From: Misgurnus anguillicaudatus
Taxonomy: Eukaryota; Chordata; Actinopteri; Cypriniformes; Cobitidae
Assembly: GCF_027580225.2 (NCBI RefSeq)
Contig: NC_073354.2
Coordinates: forward strand, 13,000,501-13,064,500
Direction: 5' to 3'
Length of the DNA: 64,000 nucleotides
Shown one piece after another: positions 1 through 12,633 of this stretch; position 1 is the first letter of the stretch, and every line of letters begins with the position of its first letter. The position numbers and the translations under genes were made by a program. Under the pieces are notes generated by a model. It saw only the letters and a list, made by a program, of their open reading frames with translations, ran no database searches and was not told where the DNA came from.

Positions 1-6
1 TCGGGT

Positions 7-252
7 TTAAAGGCGGAGTGCATGATCTCTGAAAGCCAATGTTGACATTTGAAATCACCTAAACAAACACGCCCCTATCCCAATAGAATCTGGACCTTCT
101 GTTTATAGACCCGCCCCACACATACGCAACCCAGGCAACGATGTCGGTTAGTAGACACACCCCTTACTGCTGATTAGCTACAAGTGTGTTTTGGTAGTCG
201 GCCCGAATCCCTTTTCCAAAGCGTTTTCCGATATCGTGCACTCCGCCTTTAA
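7..252. mobile_element. TTAA-flanked MITE (246 bp)
   Basis: The left end reads TTTAAAGGCGGAGTGCA and the right end is its inverse, TGCACTCCGCCTTTAAA, so the terminal inverted repeats match over at least 17 bp. TTAA lies at both edges, as expected for a TTAA-targeting (piggyBac-like) non-autonomous element. There is no open frame. The family assignment is inference; the termini are seen directly. Confidence 0.85.
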
Positions 253-735
253 ATGTCAGTTCCTTGTTACTTTTTTCCCGCTGCTAATACTGTTATGTTG
301 ATAATTTATATTTAATTCTATTGAATTTTTATTGTGTTCATACTGTGGATTTTTTTTTATTCTCAACAATTCAAGTTTGTACTGTTGGGTTGCTTTTGAA
401 ACATTTGATGAAACTAAAATTTAAAATAAAATGAAGATAAAGGACAATAAAGGTCATAGTCTTGTATATGTTCTAAAAAAGAGTGTAACACAAAAATCAA
501 CCTTGTTTTGTTGTGTTACTTTCGTCCCAGCTGATAGGTCAAAAGTAACAATGTGCTACTTAGGTTTAAAGTAAAATTATACTAAAGTTGTTTTACATTT
601 GTTTAAAATTCCACCTGGTATTAATAGACCACACTTGTGAGTTATTGACCACAGCAAAATATATCTCTGTCTAAAACATTAGCTTTTAAAATAATTTTTT
701 TCTAAAAAAATGTACTTTTGGCCCTGATCTCCCCT
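253..735 (+). mobile_element. Interspersed repeat family A, copy 1 (fragment)
   Basis: This segment is alignable by eye, in inverted orientation, with 57085-58760. Shared blocks include GCTGCTAATACTGTT, AACAATTCAAGTTTGTACTG, a 'GTGTTACTTT' motif and CACACTTGTGAGTTA. No coding frame is visible and neither end is clear. It is probably a non-autonomous element or a 3' fragment of a larger one. It abuts the preceding MITE. Confidence 0.65.
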
Positions 736-1486
736 AATTATTGATTTTTTTTTTTTTTAACAAAATACCATTTAATAAGTTCATATCTTAAAACAGGACA
801 GTATATTAAAACTGTTTTGAAAAACTACCCAGAGATTTGAACTGACTAAAAAACTGGAGCAGGTTAGCATGAACATATGTTTTGTTTTATCCAGGAATTT
901 CTAACTTTTTAAAAATATTTCTGAGATTGTTTATATTGAACTAGAAATTTGGCTGTCCTTTGCTGTTTTGCGATGTTCCCTCAGCTGGTTTGCTTTGTTT
1001 GTTGCAAAATCCCAGTCAGGAGTTATTGCTTCCCCGTGAGGAATGAATTGGCCTTCATTCAGCTGGTCAGAGTTCTCATTCACGGTGCATTAGTGATAAT
1101 TGTGAGCTGATCTAAATGCATCACTGTGCTGTGTCTGATACCTTTATGGACAAAACATTTCCCGGTTTCCAGTAATGAGACGAAGAACGTTTGGAATCTG
1201 TGACTAATGCTGCTGTAAGGATGACTGTTCGCGTGATGTATACGAATTAACACACACATAATGCTGGACACCTGTGTCCTATCTTACATAGTCAGAATTA
1301 CATAGAGTCAATCTGGAACACATCAACATCAGACAGGCAGATTCCTATAAATGAGACAAATGGGGTTGTCTAGCTGTTACTTGTAAATTATGCCATGGTG
1401 AGGTCATATGAATCTGTTTAATGGGTGTGTTTAAGTATTCTTGTAAGCATGCATGGTGGGAAAAGTTTGACGGGCAGCTTATGAAA

Positions 1487-1560
<74 letters not shown>

Positions 1561-2138
1561 GCATTTTTATATTTTAATGCATCCTACAGATGACAGTGCA
1601 TCTTTTACTGTATTAAACCTAATCCTGTACATGCTGAGTGCAAATTGCATTTTTTATTAAATTAAGGTTAATGAATTAAGTACAGTAGACATCTATAAGT
1701 CGTATGGTCTTACACACCATGTGTATATCTGTATCAACACAATCTTTTGCAATCTGACCTTTTATGAAGCAACATGAAATACCGTAGTAAACTACTCATC
1801 CATTGTTTAAAAAGTACGTCTGCCTCACTTAATGTAAGTTACACAAAAGTTATACAAGGCAAACAAATGACACTTTGACTAAATCCAGATGGGTGAAAAA
1901 GGTTTATGGCAGCACGTTGATGTTTGTGTTCTGATTCATTAGCATTAGGATGTAAATTTGATTCCACTTCTTATGTAAACGATGCTGTGGATTTCACAAT
2001 GAGAGTCAGCTGGTGCAGTTAAGGTTTGCTATCGTTGCTTGTTTTGTAACAAATGCCTGAAACATTCCAAGAATTTGAATACCAATGCTTATTACATGTA
2101 CGCTAGTGGGTTTTCATTATAAGATGCTAATTTTTTTG
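736..2138. other. No recognised feature except the microsatellite at 1484-1558
   Basis: AT-rich sequence. Open frames are short and without recognisable domains. I see no terminal repeats or exon-like segments. Confidence 0.5.
1484..1558. repeat. Poly(A) run followed by a (TA)n microsatellite
   Basis: About 21 A residues run directly into about 27 TA units. The A-run next to a TA array could be the fossil tail of a retroposed sequence, but nothing recognisable precedes it. It is expected to be length-polymorphic. Confidence 0.97.
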
Positions 2139-2771
2139 TTAAAGGGATGCACTTTTTTGAAAATATGCTCATTTTTCAGCTCCCCTGGAGTTAAACATTT
2201 GATTTTTGCCATTTTGGAGTCCATTCGGCCGATCTCCGGGTCTGGCGGTGCCATTTTTGGCGTGGCTTAGCATAATCTATTGAGTCGGATTGGACCATTA
2301 GCATCGCGCTAAAAATAACCAAAGAGTTTCAATATTTTTTTGCTATTTAAAACTTGATTCTTCTGTAGTTACATCGCCCTTGGTAACTTTCAACAGCAAG
2401 GGACTATTTTTGGGCACTGCGTAATATCATTGCGCCTCCTGCAGCCATGTTACAACAGCAAAGTCCTTGATTATTACGCCAGAATGACAGTATAGGCCCT
2501 AGCCATATCTGCCTAGAAAATCGCAACTTTTAAGTTTCTTTCGGTCTTAGTACACAATGTAACTACAGAAAAAAATATTGAAACTTTTTGATTATTTAGC
2601 GCAATGCTAAAGGTCTAATCAGATTAAATGGATTATGCTAAGTTATGCTAAATGGTACCGCCAGACCTGGAGATCGGCTGAAATGATTCCAAAATGATAA
2701 GAATAAAATGTTTAACTCTAGGGGAGCTGGAAAATTAGCATATTTTCAAAAAAGGTGGAGTGTCCCTTTAA
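2139..2771. mobile_element. TTAA MITE / foldback family K (633 bp)
   Basis: The termini are TTAAAGGGATGCACTTTTTT on the left and the inverse of GGTGGAGTGTCCCTTTAA on the right. The inverted arms go deep: the left arm reads TCAGCTCCCCTGGAGTTAAA, the right arm TCTAGGGGAGCTGGAAAATT. A second pair, CCGATCTCCGGGTCTGGCGG and CCGCCAGACCTGGAGATCGG, mirrors further in. Target TTAA is present on both sides. No coding potential. Confidence 0.88.
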
Positions 2772-3615
2772 TGTTGTGCCTGGCATCCACACTACTTCAG
2801 AGTTTTCGACTCTTTAAAGTGGAGACTTTAGTTTGAAAATTGGGGTTGCATTTCAGTTTAGAGAAACCAAAATGGAGACTTACAAAAACAAAGGCATGGC
2901 TGTCCAGATTCTCTCCATTATTTGGTCTTCTGGATCATTGCATATCCTCACCTGATTCCCCAAGCCTCTATCATATGACCATTACGCTCCCAAAAGACAA
3001 TAGGCTTGTTCGAACTGATGCGGTGCCTCAAAAACCAACATGGGATTGACATTAAACTGCAGCAAGAATTATTCAAGAAATCATACAAAGGAGTCTGGTT
3101 TCAAATCACTTTTGCTGTACTTTTAAGTCATTCGCCAGTTCTTGCGGAGCTGTCAAGTCGGACACAGCTGTTGACTCACCCCAACAACCGACTGCAACAT
3201 GGAGACAGAACTGCAGGGTTGTGCTTTTAAAAAGTTGTCGTGCAGTTAAACTCGTCATTTTGTTAAACTGCAGTTGTCTAAATGCACAAGAGGAAAGCAA
3301 TCCACTCTTTTACACTATGTGCATGACCAGAATGCATGAATGATCATGACAGATGTGTTTTCAGTCGTGTGTAATGTGGACGGAGATCCTTTCTAAAACG
3401 CCAAAATTGAGGATCGTTTTAAATTGAAAATGCTAATAGTTTCAAGCTATGATTTCTTGCATTGTTTGTTCCTTAAGTCATACATGTACACAGACGTTCA
3501 AAGCATGATATTGCGACATAATGCAATGCATCTCCCTGGCTACATACTACATTCTTCTGTATGCACAAGCACAACCTATGTGTACAAAGTACGTGCGGTT
3601 AACAAAATCCTAGTG
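2772..3615. other. No recognised feature
   Basis: Short overlapping open frames on both strands show no domain, and no terminal repeats were found. Confidence 0.45.
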
Positions 3616-3623
3616 CGTGTACT

Positions 3624-4650
3624 CAGAGGCGTCATGCCAATTCAAATTGAGGGGGCACGTGCCCCCTTGGTTTTTTTGAGCCAATGGATTTTTTATCCAA
3701 CCTCAAAATCAAATAAGCATCCATTAATCTGTTATTTGACTTTTAATCCGTTTAATATGCACAATATTATACATTCTGTGCTGCATCCTTGTCACTTTTC
3801 TGAGATTTTCGCCGTTTTGATAGTGTTTTGATCATGTTACATTACTTTTATTCTGGCGGCAGCTGACGCTGCAGTCAGCGCAGTCGCAGACGTCATCAGC
3901 GTCTGGGCGCGCTCACGAGCTCTCTGCTATTGCTGGCTTGCTGCTGCATTTGGCTATCTGAGGAATTAAAACATGTTAGAAACCCTCACAACATTTCCAA
4001 ACCCCAGTACGGTAATGTGCAGTTAACCTCCTCTGTGTAGAAAATGTATGGTTTTAAATGTGACCGTCTCAACTTTATATTAGTAGAGATTCATCTTTTT
4101 GGCACAACGCCAAAGTTCGCCAGAGTTCACGCGGGGGCGGAATCTCACATGCTCACATATAAGGTAAAATTTAATGCAAAAATCCGTTCCTCTAATAATT
4201 TTATCTACACATATTTTTTAAAATCATTATTGAACATTAAAATCAATCACTAAAAACGTGGCTATAGCTTATGTCATTTTCGTTGTTTATATTCTTTATG
4301 GATTTAAAATTACATTAATTTTATATGATGCAGTTGTTGTGCAAAATGCATAATGACACAATTAAACAAGCCATTAAGACTTAAATAAATAAAACATGCC
4401 GTTTCAGATGTAAATATGATGCAAATGTGTCATTATTCCGATTGAATAGTATTTGATATGAAAGTTAGTCATCACTTTTATTTTGGAGGTTTTTGCATGA
4501 AAGCAGGGGTGTTCAGATTGTTAGAAATGTAAGTGCCATGGAAAAGACTGAAAGCTCTATAATATTTCGTTTGATGTCTGTGTATGCACAAATTTCTGTG
4601 AGCTGTTGACACTGTGCCCCCTTAAAAAAAATTGGTGCATGACGCCCCTG
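3624..4650. mobile_element. Non-autonomous hAT element (1027 bp)
   Basis: The left end reads CAGAGGCGTCATGCCAATT followed by GGGGGCACGTGCCCCC. The right end is the inverse of the same pattern, GTGCCCCC... ATGACGCCCCTG. The 8-bp flanks are CGTGTACT (3616-3623) and CCTGTACT (4651-4658), 7 of 8 identical, which fits a hAT target duplication with one later mutation. The 135-codon frame inside (3424-3831) starts outside the element and shows no transposase motif. Confidence 0.85.
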
Positions 4651-4658
4651 CCTGTACT

Positions 4659-5844
4659 ATTCTGATGACAAAGGTTGCATCCTGTGCACTGTACGCAGAC
4701 ACTCACGTATGGGTAAAAAACTGAACTATACTTATAGCTTAAAGCTAGTAATTGTGACACAAGCTCATTTGAAGAACGCTGGCTAAGCATGCGTGCTTGT
4801 GTACTTGAAGTTTGTTTCTGGCATTGTATATCTTATCTTAGCTCTGTGACACTCTTCAACTGGGGCAATGATTTACTGGACGATCTAAAATTCAATGAGT
4901 CATTGGTGTTTAGTGATGTCTATTCCCTCCTTCCCTCTCCCATCTCTGGTTCGAGTTGGCCAAAACTGATCTCATTGTTCTGGCTGGATTTAGACACAGA
5001 TAAATCAAAACATGGGATTTTCAATAAAAGTGCTGTAAAACATTTTAGCGTGCAGAACATAGAAAACATTCTGTAAAAACGTCATTAATGAGGAAGGTTT
5101 CTTACAAAGAGTGGTCTGGATGCAATAGTTTTGATTTTTATGTGAATTTAGTTGTGTAAGACGATGGATGAAACAGATCAGTTACGGCAGATCCGTTTAC
5201 GGGAATGCCAGTCCCACTTGACCAGAACCATCCCACCATTTATTTAAAACCTTGCATGTGATCATAGGCACAGCTGATCCATGAAAATGCTATTTTCCAA
5301 GCTAGCAAAAGAACAGGCCACAAAGTGGTGAAATCAAAGTGCAAAAAAATGCTGAGTCATTACTAGCATTACAACAGATGTGGACAACGGTAAAAGTCAC
5401 TGACCAAATCCCAAATATGAGGAGCTCAGATGCAAAACGCCACCTCTGTCAAAAATGAGTATATTACCCAAATAATCTCGGAACATATTATATGTTCATC
5501 AAATCCTTTCCCATCAAATGCACTTAATTCTTAATGGCCTCGGGCCATTTAGAAACCTAACTCTCAATCATCTAACACCACTCTCATCAAAGAGTATAAA
5601 AGCCACTCCAACACAGTCCTACTTGCCAATAAATCAAGAAAAACAGCTCTGTGAATGCACCTTGGCCGATATCGGAAGCTAGTCATTACAGTATGACTTG
5701 AAGGTTGATAAATTATGCTGTAATTTTCATTCTTTTTTTTTTGCCGGAGTATCACTTTAAGAGTCTTACAAAAAATGCTAATTTACAAGAAAACATGTCA
5801 GATGCACTTAAAGGGTTTCGCATCAGAGCTATGATGTATTCTAC
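4659..5844. other. No recognised feature
   Basis: Low-complexity AT-rich DNA with short frames only. I found no terminal repeats, RNA gene or exon-like segment. Confidence 0.45.
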
Positions 5845-6194
5845 CTGCAAAAAAATGACTTTCTTAGTATTTTGTCTTGTTTTCAGTACAAATATCAAAA
5901 AATTCTTAAATCAAGATGTATTTTCTTGATGAGCAAAATTTTGCTTGAATTCAGTGTTTAAGAAAAAAGAAAACTTATTTCAAGATTTTTAAAAAAATTC
6001 TCACCGCATTGGCAGATATTTTAGCTTGTTTTAAGCACAAATTCACTTAAATTGTATATTTTTTTCTTTAAACACTAGACTTATTTTCTTAGGTCATTTT
6101 GCTCATCAAGAAAAAACATCTTAATTTAAGAATTTAAAAATATTTCTATTAATAACAAGACAAAAATATCAAGTAAGAAAGTCATTTTTTGCAG
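5845..6194. mobile_element. Foldback element, CTGCAAAAAATGACTTTCTTA termini (about 350 bp)
   Basis: The left arm starts CTGCAAAAAAATGACTTTCT; the right arm is the inverse, AGAAAGTCATTTTTTGCAG. Inner mirrored blocks are TTTTCTTGATGAGCAAAAT and TTTTGCTCATCAAGAAAA. The whole unit folds on itself. I recognise this as a common fish repeat type but cannot give a verified family name. Confidence 0.85.
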
Positions 6195-6268
6195 TAAGTG
6201 TGCCGTATGAGGACTAATATTTCCCAAATTACAGGTAGAAAATAACAAAATCTAAAATACCTTGGGGG

Positions 6269-6533
6269 TTAAAGGAACAGTATGTAAGAAATGTATATCA
6301 ATTAATTATAAAATGGCCCTGATATGTCACTAGACATTAAGAAATCCTTTTCATTTAAAATACTTATATTACTGACAACAGTTGTCTGGCCAGGATATTG
6401 TCATTTAAAAAGTTGCAGGAGTTGTCATTTCGTATATTGGCCACCAGTTGTGTGATTGCAGTACCAGAGTTAGCCACAAGTTTTGTGATTGCAATACCAG
6501 TTTTGGCCACAATACTACATACTGTTCCTTTAA
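6269..6533 (+). mobile_element. TTAA MITE family L, copy 1 (265 bp)
   Basis: The termini are TTAAAGGAACAGTATGTAAG and the inverse ...CATACTGTTCCTTTAA. It contains the paired blocks CACCAGTTGTGTGATTGCAG and CAAGTTTTGTGATTGCAATA, a short internal tandem. A second copy lies at 43608-43893 in the opposite orientation. Confidence 0.9.
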
Positions 6534-7065
6534 CTATTTCAGACGTACTTTAGTTGTATAATCCATACATCCTTTTTTTAAGCTTATGGTGTTTTCAAAT
6601 TCGAGCTGTTTTACGAGCAGTTTAGTCGCGTTTAGGACATCAGGTGAGTTCCAGTAACCCTTTGTTAGCGCACAATGCCGGTGTACATCGTTTTGAGGAA
6701 TTACATGAAATACAGCAAGGTTTGTTTATAATGTTTAGAATTAAAAACATCTGTAAACAAAATTATGCAATGTAGCAAATCAAACCGTTTATTGCTGTAA
6801 GTGCACAAATGTTAAAATTCTTTATTCTTTAGTATACATACTTACACATGATAAGTTTCTAGGATGAGTAAACATTCAATAAAAACACTGTCAACTACAG
6901 ACGTTGCATTAATTGATTCCCCATGTTTCTCACTGACACACCCCAACTCATAAACTAGATGAATCCAGAAAATCCAAAGTTTTGACTCGTATTTAAGTCT
7001 TTATGATGCCATTCATATGCGTTTATCTCATAAATATGATATATTCAACATAACTTCAATGCACC
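6534..7065. other. No recognised feature
   Basis: Non-repetitive-looking AT-rich sequence with no coherent coding frame. Confidence 0.4.
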
Positions 7066-7073
7066 ATGATACA

Positions 7074-8205
7074 CAGGGTTTAGAAATAATCACCCGCTAA
7101 ATGCGGGTAAAATCAGCTGTAGCGTGTAACATTGTCAAATCACTAGCCAATTTGGCGTGTTATTTTTTTTAAAATATGTTCAATCTTTAATTTCCTAGTG
7201 AAGCTCATGTAAGCCAAGAATTCAGTTTTAGCACAAATACTCAAATCGTTATCATGGTATACAAAATACAACATTATTGCGCAGCATCTTCAACACACCC
7301 GTCACTGGGCACCAAACACGCGCGCTAGACACAAACATAATAATGTGGTGATACTTAGCTGGGGTTACTAACGCCAGAGTAAAAAGGAAAGTCAACCAAG
7401 GAGACAAAGAAAAGAAGAGCAGAAGTTTTAATACCAATTTGCTAACTGGGTGTAAATTACTCGTTTATCCGTGTTTGTTAATCAGTTCTACTGTCTTGAA
7501 TTAGCATATCGCGTACAGGGGCTCTGGGACTAGTAAAGACACTGGCTCACTACAGATTTGGAGATTGATGGCTTATTTTCCGGTGACGTGCTTATTAAAA
7601 CAAGATATCACCAGTGATTTTTATAAGCATCACACAAAAAATCTCTCTGACTTATTTTTTTTTATAAATTGGTTAAAGAACAGCATGAAAAACACTTTAA
7701 TTATTCTGCTTCATGTAGTACAGACAGGAACAAAATCCAGTAAAAAAAAAACTTAAGATTGAGTTACGATTAAGATTAAACAGAAAATCTATGTAATGGA
7801 ATTTATTCAGTGCTTTATTTGATGTTTATTGTATTGTGTTGATTTGCTTACCTTATTCTTTTGGTAGAAAAGTCAAGGATGAAAGAGATGGCAGGATGAC
7901 AGATTTTTGTTTGAATAATATGCAATTTAGATTTTCTAATAAATATTAACAAGTAAATGTCTATTAATAAAGATGTGACATACACTCTAAAAATGGCTGG
8001 GATATTTTTTGAGCCATAATTTGTAAATATTGGACAGAACACACCACTGGGTTAAAATTGACCCAATGCTGTGTTATTTTAACGCAACTGCTGGGTTATT
8101 ATACCCCCATGGTTGCATAACAACAAGTTCTAAATAGCCGGTACATAAAAAATTTTGTGGGTGAATTGGCTACTGAACTACTAAAAAAGTTCATTTCAAA
8201 CCCTG
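7074..8205. mobile_element. Probable non-autonomous hAT element (1132 bp)
   Basis: The left end CAGGGTTTAGAAATAATCAC and the right end ...TTCATTTCAAACCCTG are imperfect inverted repeats. The flanks ATGATACA (7066-7073) and ATTATATA (8206-8213) agree at 6 of 8 positions, an eroded duplication at best. A second repeat lies inside at about 7985-8110 (next entry). No transposase frame is visible. Confidence 0.6.
7985..8115. repeat. Short repeat with CTGGGTTA / TAACCCAG-like blocks
   Basis: Blocks such as ACTGGGTTAAAATTGACCCA and ACTGCTGGGTTATTATACCC alternate with their complements. This resembles a common fish MITE that begins ACACTCTAAAAA. It is probably nested in the surrounding hAT element. 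Confidence 0.5.
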
Positions 8206-8213
8206 ATTATATA

Positions 8214-9083
8214 TATATATCGAAGAGATTCTACAAAAATTAATCACACCCATTATGTGTGTGTCACTGTCATTGTGATGGTCATGATTAACTGTGCATT
8301 CACGGGAGATGACTGTGTAGGGTGGCTCATACTTTTCAACCCCGAATTTCACGCCCATTTTGGGGTTCGCCAAGAACAAAAAGCATTTTCTCTCTGCAAA
8401 TTTTCCCAGCAGTCCTCTGCTCAGCTCACTGCTTCAGAACAGGGCGAAAAGTCACCCCAGTTTGCCAAGTCCAATTTCCAATTTCTTCTTCCCACACATA
8501 CATTTCATGCACAATGGCTGGCCGTCAGTTGGGCCTCACACCTCTTCATTCACACAAAAAAGTATAATTTCCATCTAAAAAGCAAATGATATGAAATGAT
8601 GCTTAGTTCATTTTTAAGCCTAGTTTTGAGAAAGATAATAATTTCTGATGACTTGAGTTGCTCTAAAAGTAACTTATTAGACCTCATGATACCAGATTAT
8701 TGTGACACATATTAAAATAAAGATATAAAAGCAAAAGACCACACAAAGTTAAATATTTGCTTAAAAGTTTAAACTTACTGAACCCTCTGATCCTCAGCGT
8801 TCGAGAGAAGGATCATCTCCAGTAAACAAGAAACTTGGCACTTGAGTTGTCAACTTGACCTTTGCTTGCATTTGTCACCCTGAATGGTTGCACTCTTCTT
8901 TATAAGTGGAAGTAACCCAAGGTTGACATAAAAAACATTTTGCACTTATTTTCTTTTTTATGAGACTGGCGATCATCTAGAAAGGTTTCTTAACAAGCTT
9001 AACCAGCATAATGCTGAGGTCATCGCAATAAAAATCTAAAACTTACTGTAGCTGCTCTCCAAGATCAGGTTGGTCTTGTTTTC
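8214..9083. other. No recognised feature
   Basis: Three overlapping plus-strand frames at 8257-8589 cover the same bases, and none has a recognisable domain. Treated as chance frames in a locally C-rich stretch. Confidence 0.4.
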
Positions 9084-9315
9084 TACACTGTTAAATGGTC
9101 AACACATGTACCCCAGCTGTCACTGTGACAGTACCCTATAAAAAGGTCCTATTATGTACCATTAGGTACAGATGTGTGTACAGTACATTTGGTTCCAATA
9201 TGTACCTCTGAGGTACTAATAGGGATCATTTAGGTGCAAAGCTGTACTTTTTGAAAGGGTACAGCCCCTAGTGACAGCTGGGATACATATTTTGACATTT
9301 TTTTCTGACATTGTA
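9084..9315. mobile_element. Foldback element with TACACTGT-type ends (about 232 bp)
   Basis: The left arm reads TACACTGTTAAA then GTACCCCAGCTGTCACTG; the right arm reads AGTGACAGCTGGGATACA then GACATTGTA. The interior is rich in GTACC/GGTAC blocks. TA at both ends suggests a TA target. No coding capacity. Confidence 0.75.
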
Positions 9316-12300
9316 GTTTAAGGGGTATATTGGGCACTAGTGCACAATGTTGACCATCACCATACAAGCATGTACTGTACTAACTTGCATCTAGGAGTTT
9401 TTGCTAGCATGCAAATTCATGCCAAGCATCAACTCATTTTAAGCAGGGTGTTGCTGAGAAATGACCCACGAATATCAGTACATCAGTACAAGCTGATTCT
9501 AAACTGGTGTCTGTCCCATTTTTCATATCACACATCACATTATTACTGTAGTGAAGTGATGCAGTTTTCGCTTTACGATGTTGTTTGCAGGGCCTCCTGC
9601 ACGTCATTGTGCATTTGGGAAGTCTCGGCTCACTTGGACGTCATGTTTCTCCAACTCGCGTTCGCTAACATCTGCTTCTCATCTCGCTCACGCAAACAAC
9701 GAGTCGTGTACTTCTCATACCCTCACTGCTCCCATATCCAGCAAAACATTTGTTTTATTCCCTTCATTCATCTTTTACTGTGAGTCATAAAAAATGTTCA
9801 GTTTAATCTTTCATTTCTTTCTTTCGCTCTTTAATTTACTTTTTAACTTAGTCTTTCTTCTCAAAAAGAAAAGAAAATATAGCCTTTAGGGATATTTATA
9901 TCGAAAAGGTGGCACAAAAGCAGCATCCGAAGTGATATTTAGATGTATTTGCACAGGTGCCAAATAGATTTAGATAGAAAAGACGATTGCAAAACAATGT
10001 TAAGAAATGAATCTCTTGAATATATAGTACTTACGTGTAAAAAAACTTATATGAAAAAATATAAAATGAAAAATGTGAATGAAGTTCAAAGCTGCAATTA
10101 TACAACATTTCATTAACAAAATCAACGCAGCTGGTTTAGTTGGTCTTCAAAATGCTTTTAAACAAGCTAACCAGACAATCCTGACCAGTCTGTGAGATCA
10201 ACCAAGACCAGCAATCCAGCCTAGCATAGTTTTTAAGCAGAACTGAGAAACCTCACTTCTGCCAGACGTGCCACATAGCAGCCTTCAGAGTTTAGATACG
10301 GTTGCGCAACACCAGAAGTCAAGGGTCAGGCCGGAGGTCAAAGGTCCCCAGGTTACGGTGGGATGTGGAGGATGAAAGACAGCCAGTGGTTTACTGTTGT
10401 CTCCATGGCTGTCATATATCTATGTGGAAATAAACTCTAAATCTTTTTTTACTTTCTCTCTGCCTTCTCTCTCTCTCTCTCTTTAGAGGACCAAGTGGTT
10501 ACCATATGTTTATCGGTAGCTCTGCGCTTGGGAAACTTAAATTAGACTCTATGAGATGTGTTAACATTATAGTGCATTTAAACTTTTGATTCATCTCAGT
10601 ATGTCTCTAGTGTACCCATGATGTCCATTTTTGACAGTATCAGTGGTGCAATATCAGGTTAATATGACGTGTTATGCAATGTTACATGCTTTTTGTGCCT
10701 GAGGGAACATACCATAGCAACATCTGCAGTTTCAAATGCTTGGGGACGCAGGGCTGTTGGACACACAAGGTTTCCAGATGTCAAAACGTCACTCTGCACC
10801 TTTCCTTTTACTGAGCTGCTTGCTAAAGTTGACAAATTCCCCCATCTATTTGCATCTAGAGGAAATTTCGATTGCTCATTGGTTGTTCTTTCATTGCTCA
10901 CAAGACCCTCAATTGTTACATTTATTAAACAAAAATGACATTTATTATTCAATCAATAATCGGCAGCACCAATCTTGGTCCACAGCAGGCCGAATGGAGC
11001 TTCAGGCGTGGTTAAGGTCAAAGATGGAGTTTATCTGAATCAAGTAAGAGGGTCTGCAGCTAGATATACATGTTTCTGTTGTGCAAAGAATTGCAGATTA
11101 AACTTAAAATGGAGAATCGCCAGTACTGGTCAGTAAAAGATACTCTAAGCATTTGGGCTGAAGAGAATGTACAGCATCTGTTTAACAAAGTCTGTGGAAA
11201 CAAAGATGTGATGAAATGTGATAAAATACCACAACAATGTATTTAAACAAATAAAAACGAAAATACATTTTCAACTAAAACACAGTTTGACAAATGTAGT
11301 ATCCAGTGTACAAACGATTCGGGGAAAGTTTAAGTTGACACAGTCTTTAAAGCCTTCAATAGATCTTATATCTTATGCAAATAAGATCATATTCGTCTCT
11401 TGTTTTGCTACAGTAAGATATTATGGAGCAGTTTCCAGAGTTTAAGTTAATCCAGGACCAGGTCTTATTTATATTAGGTCATTTAAAAAGTTTTTACAAA
11501 CATACCTTACAAAAACACCATAGGTGTGCGTCTTGAGACAAAACCATGGCACTTGTCACAAAGTAAGTAAGTGTACATCAAAACCTAATTTCAAATATTT
11601 GATTGATGTTGCTGTAACCAACATGCTGGATCGCTCTCTTGCATCTTGCAGCCAATATAAGTTTTTGGAGTAAACACTGCTGATGGAGTAAACACCTCCA
11701 TCTTCTCATCTTGGCTTCCACTAGGCAAACATCAAAAGAAGCAAACAAACAGCCGACTTTGTTTTCTCGATCTTGTTTTTGTATGATGATGCAGTTTAAC
11801 TCCTTTTTCCCTGTCAAATTAAACTGCCCTTCCCCTTACAACGCTGTGGTTTTAGGGAAGCACTGCCTGGCTATTGGCCTGACAGTGGAAACGCATTTTG
11901 ATTTTGGACCTGCAGGAGAGGCTATTGGCACTGTCTGGTCCATTAAAATCCCTGACTTGCACGGCACTGGAAGTTGATTTATTATTATTTTATTTTGATT
12001 TTTTTTATTTCCTTTTGAGGAGACACATAAGGTTACTTGAATGAGAAACAGAAACTCTAAACAAAAGTCTTCATTTATAGCATCATTGTTGGCTAAAAAA
12101 TCAATTGATATATTAAAGACTTTTCCATGGGAAAACTATCCAGTAATGTCCGAAGAGCAGTTGCTCCGCATGCTTTGTGTTCAAGTGTGAAACAATGATC
12201 AAACCTCAGACCACACCTTGGCGGAGCTCCACTGCATCTAAACAGTAAGCAGATCCAGGGCCCAGCCAAAACTCCATTGCTGAGCTCTCTGTGTTCATGA

Positions 12301-12404
12301 AGTTTTCTTTCCATAATGTTCTTGCAGTAATGAGACTGTGAGTACCCCATACTCACATCCTGGACATTGTCAGGACTCTGCCATAAGAATGTTTTATATT
12401 TGTA
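9316..12404. other. No recognised gene or element in 3.1 kb; short (CT)n at about 10467-10484
   Basis: Frames of 60-147 codons occur (for example 9340-9783 plus, 10659-10952 minus, 10736-11038 plus), but they overlap on opposite strands and lack motifs or bounding splice signals I would trust. This is one of the larger stretches with no transposon signature, so single-copy non-coding sequence is plausible. Confidence 0.4.
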
Positions 12405-12630
12405 TTTTGTCAGGGTGGCAGAGTTCTGGCAGTCCCAGGCTTTATGTGGAGGCTCATGCCTTGTTTATTGTGGCATGTGCCTCCGGTGTCTTGTCTTGTG
12501 ACCCCGCCTCCTCGTTCTCCTGCTTATTGGTAATCATTGGTTTTCTTCCATCACCTGTTCCCGCTTGTTATCTTGTTTGTTTTTTTCTATTTAATGTCAT
12601 TGTATCCTTAGTTCTGTGCAGGTTCGTTGT
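12405..12630 (+). other. Possible LTR-like or retroelement-end fragment
   Basis: The run of GACCCCGCCTCC, CACCTGTTCC, a TATTTAA-like box and TCTGTGCAGGTTCG resembles terminal regions of fish LTR elements that I have seen. There is no paired repeat, primer-binding site or polymerase frame nearby. A weak call based on sequence texture. Confidence 0.2.
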
Positions 12631-12633
12631 GTT

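Noticed and set aside
1421..1660. 79-codon plus-strand frame with Lys and Ile-Tyr runs
   Set aside because: It encodes only the A-run and TA microsatellite.
9340..9783. 147-codon plus-strand frame
   Set aside because: No motif, unusual Cys/His/Ser-rich composition from local sequence, and an overlapping frame of similar length on the same strand.
12405..12630. A complete LTR retrotransposon or endogenous retrovirus
   Set aside because: There is only one weak end-like fragment; no second LTR, primer-binding site, protease, polymerase or envelope-like frame was seen anywhere in the window.
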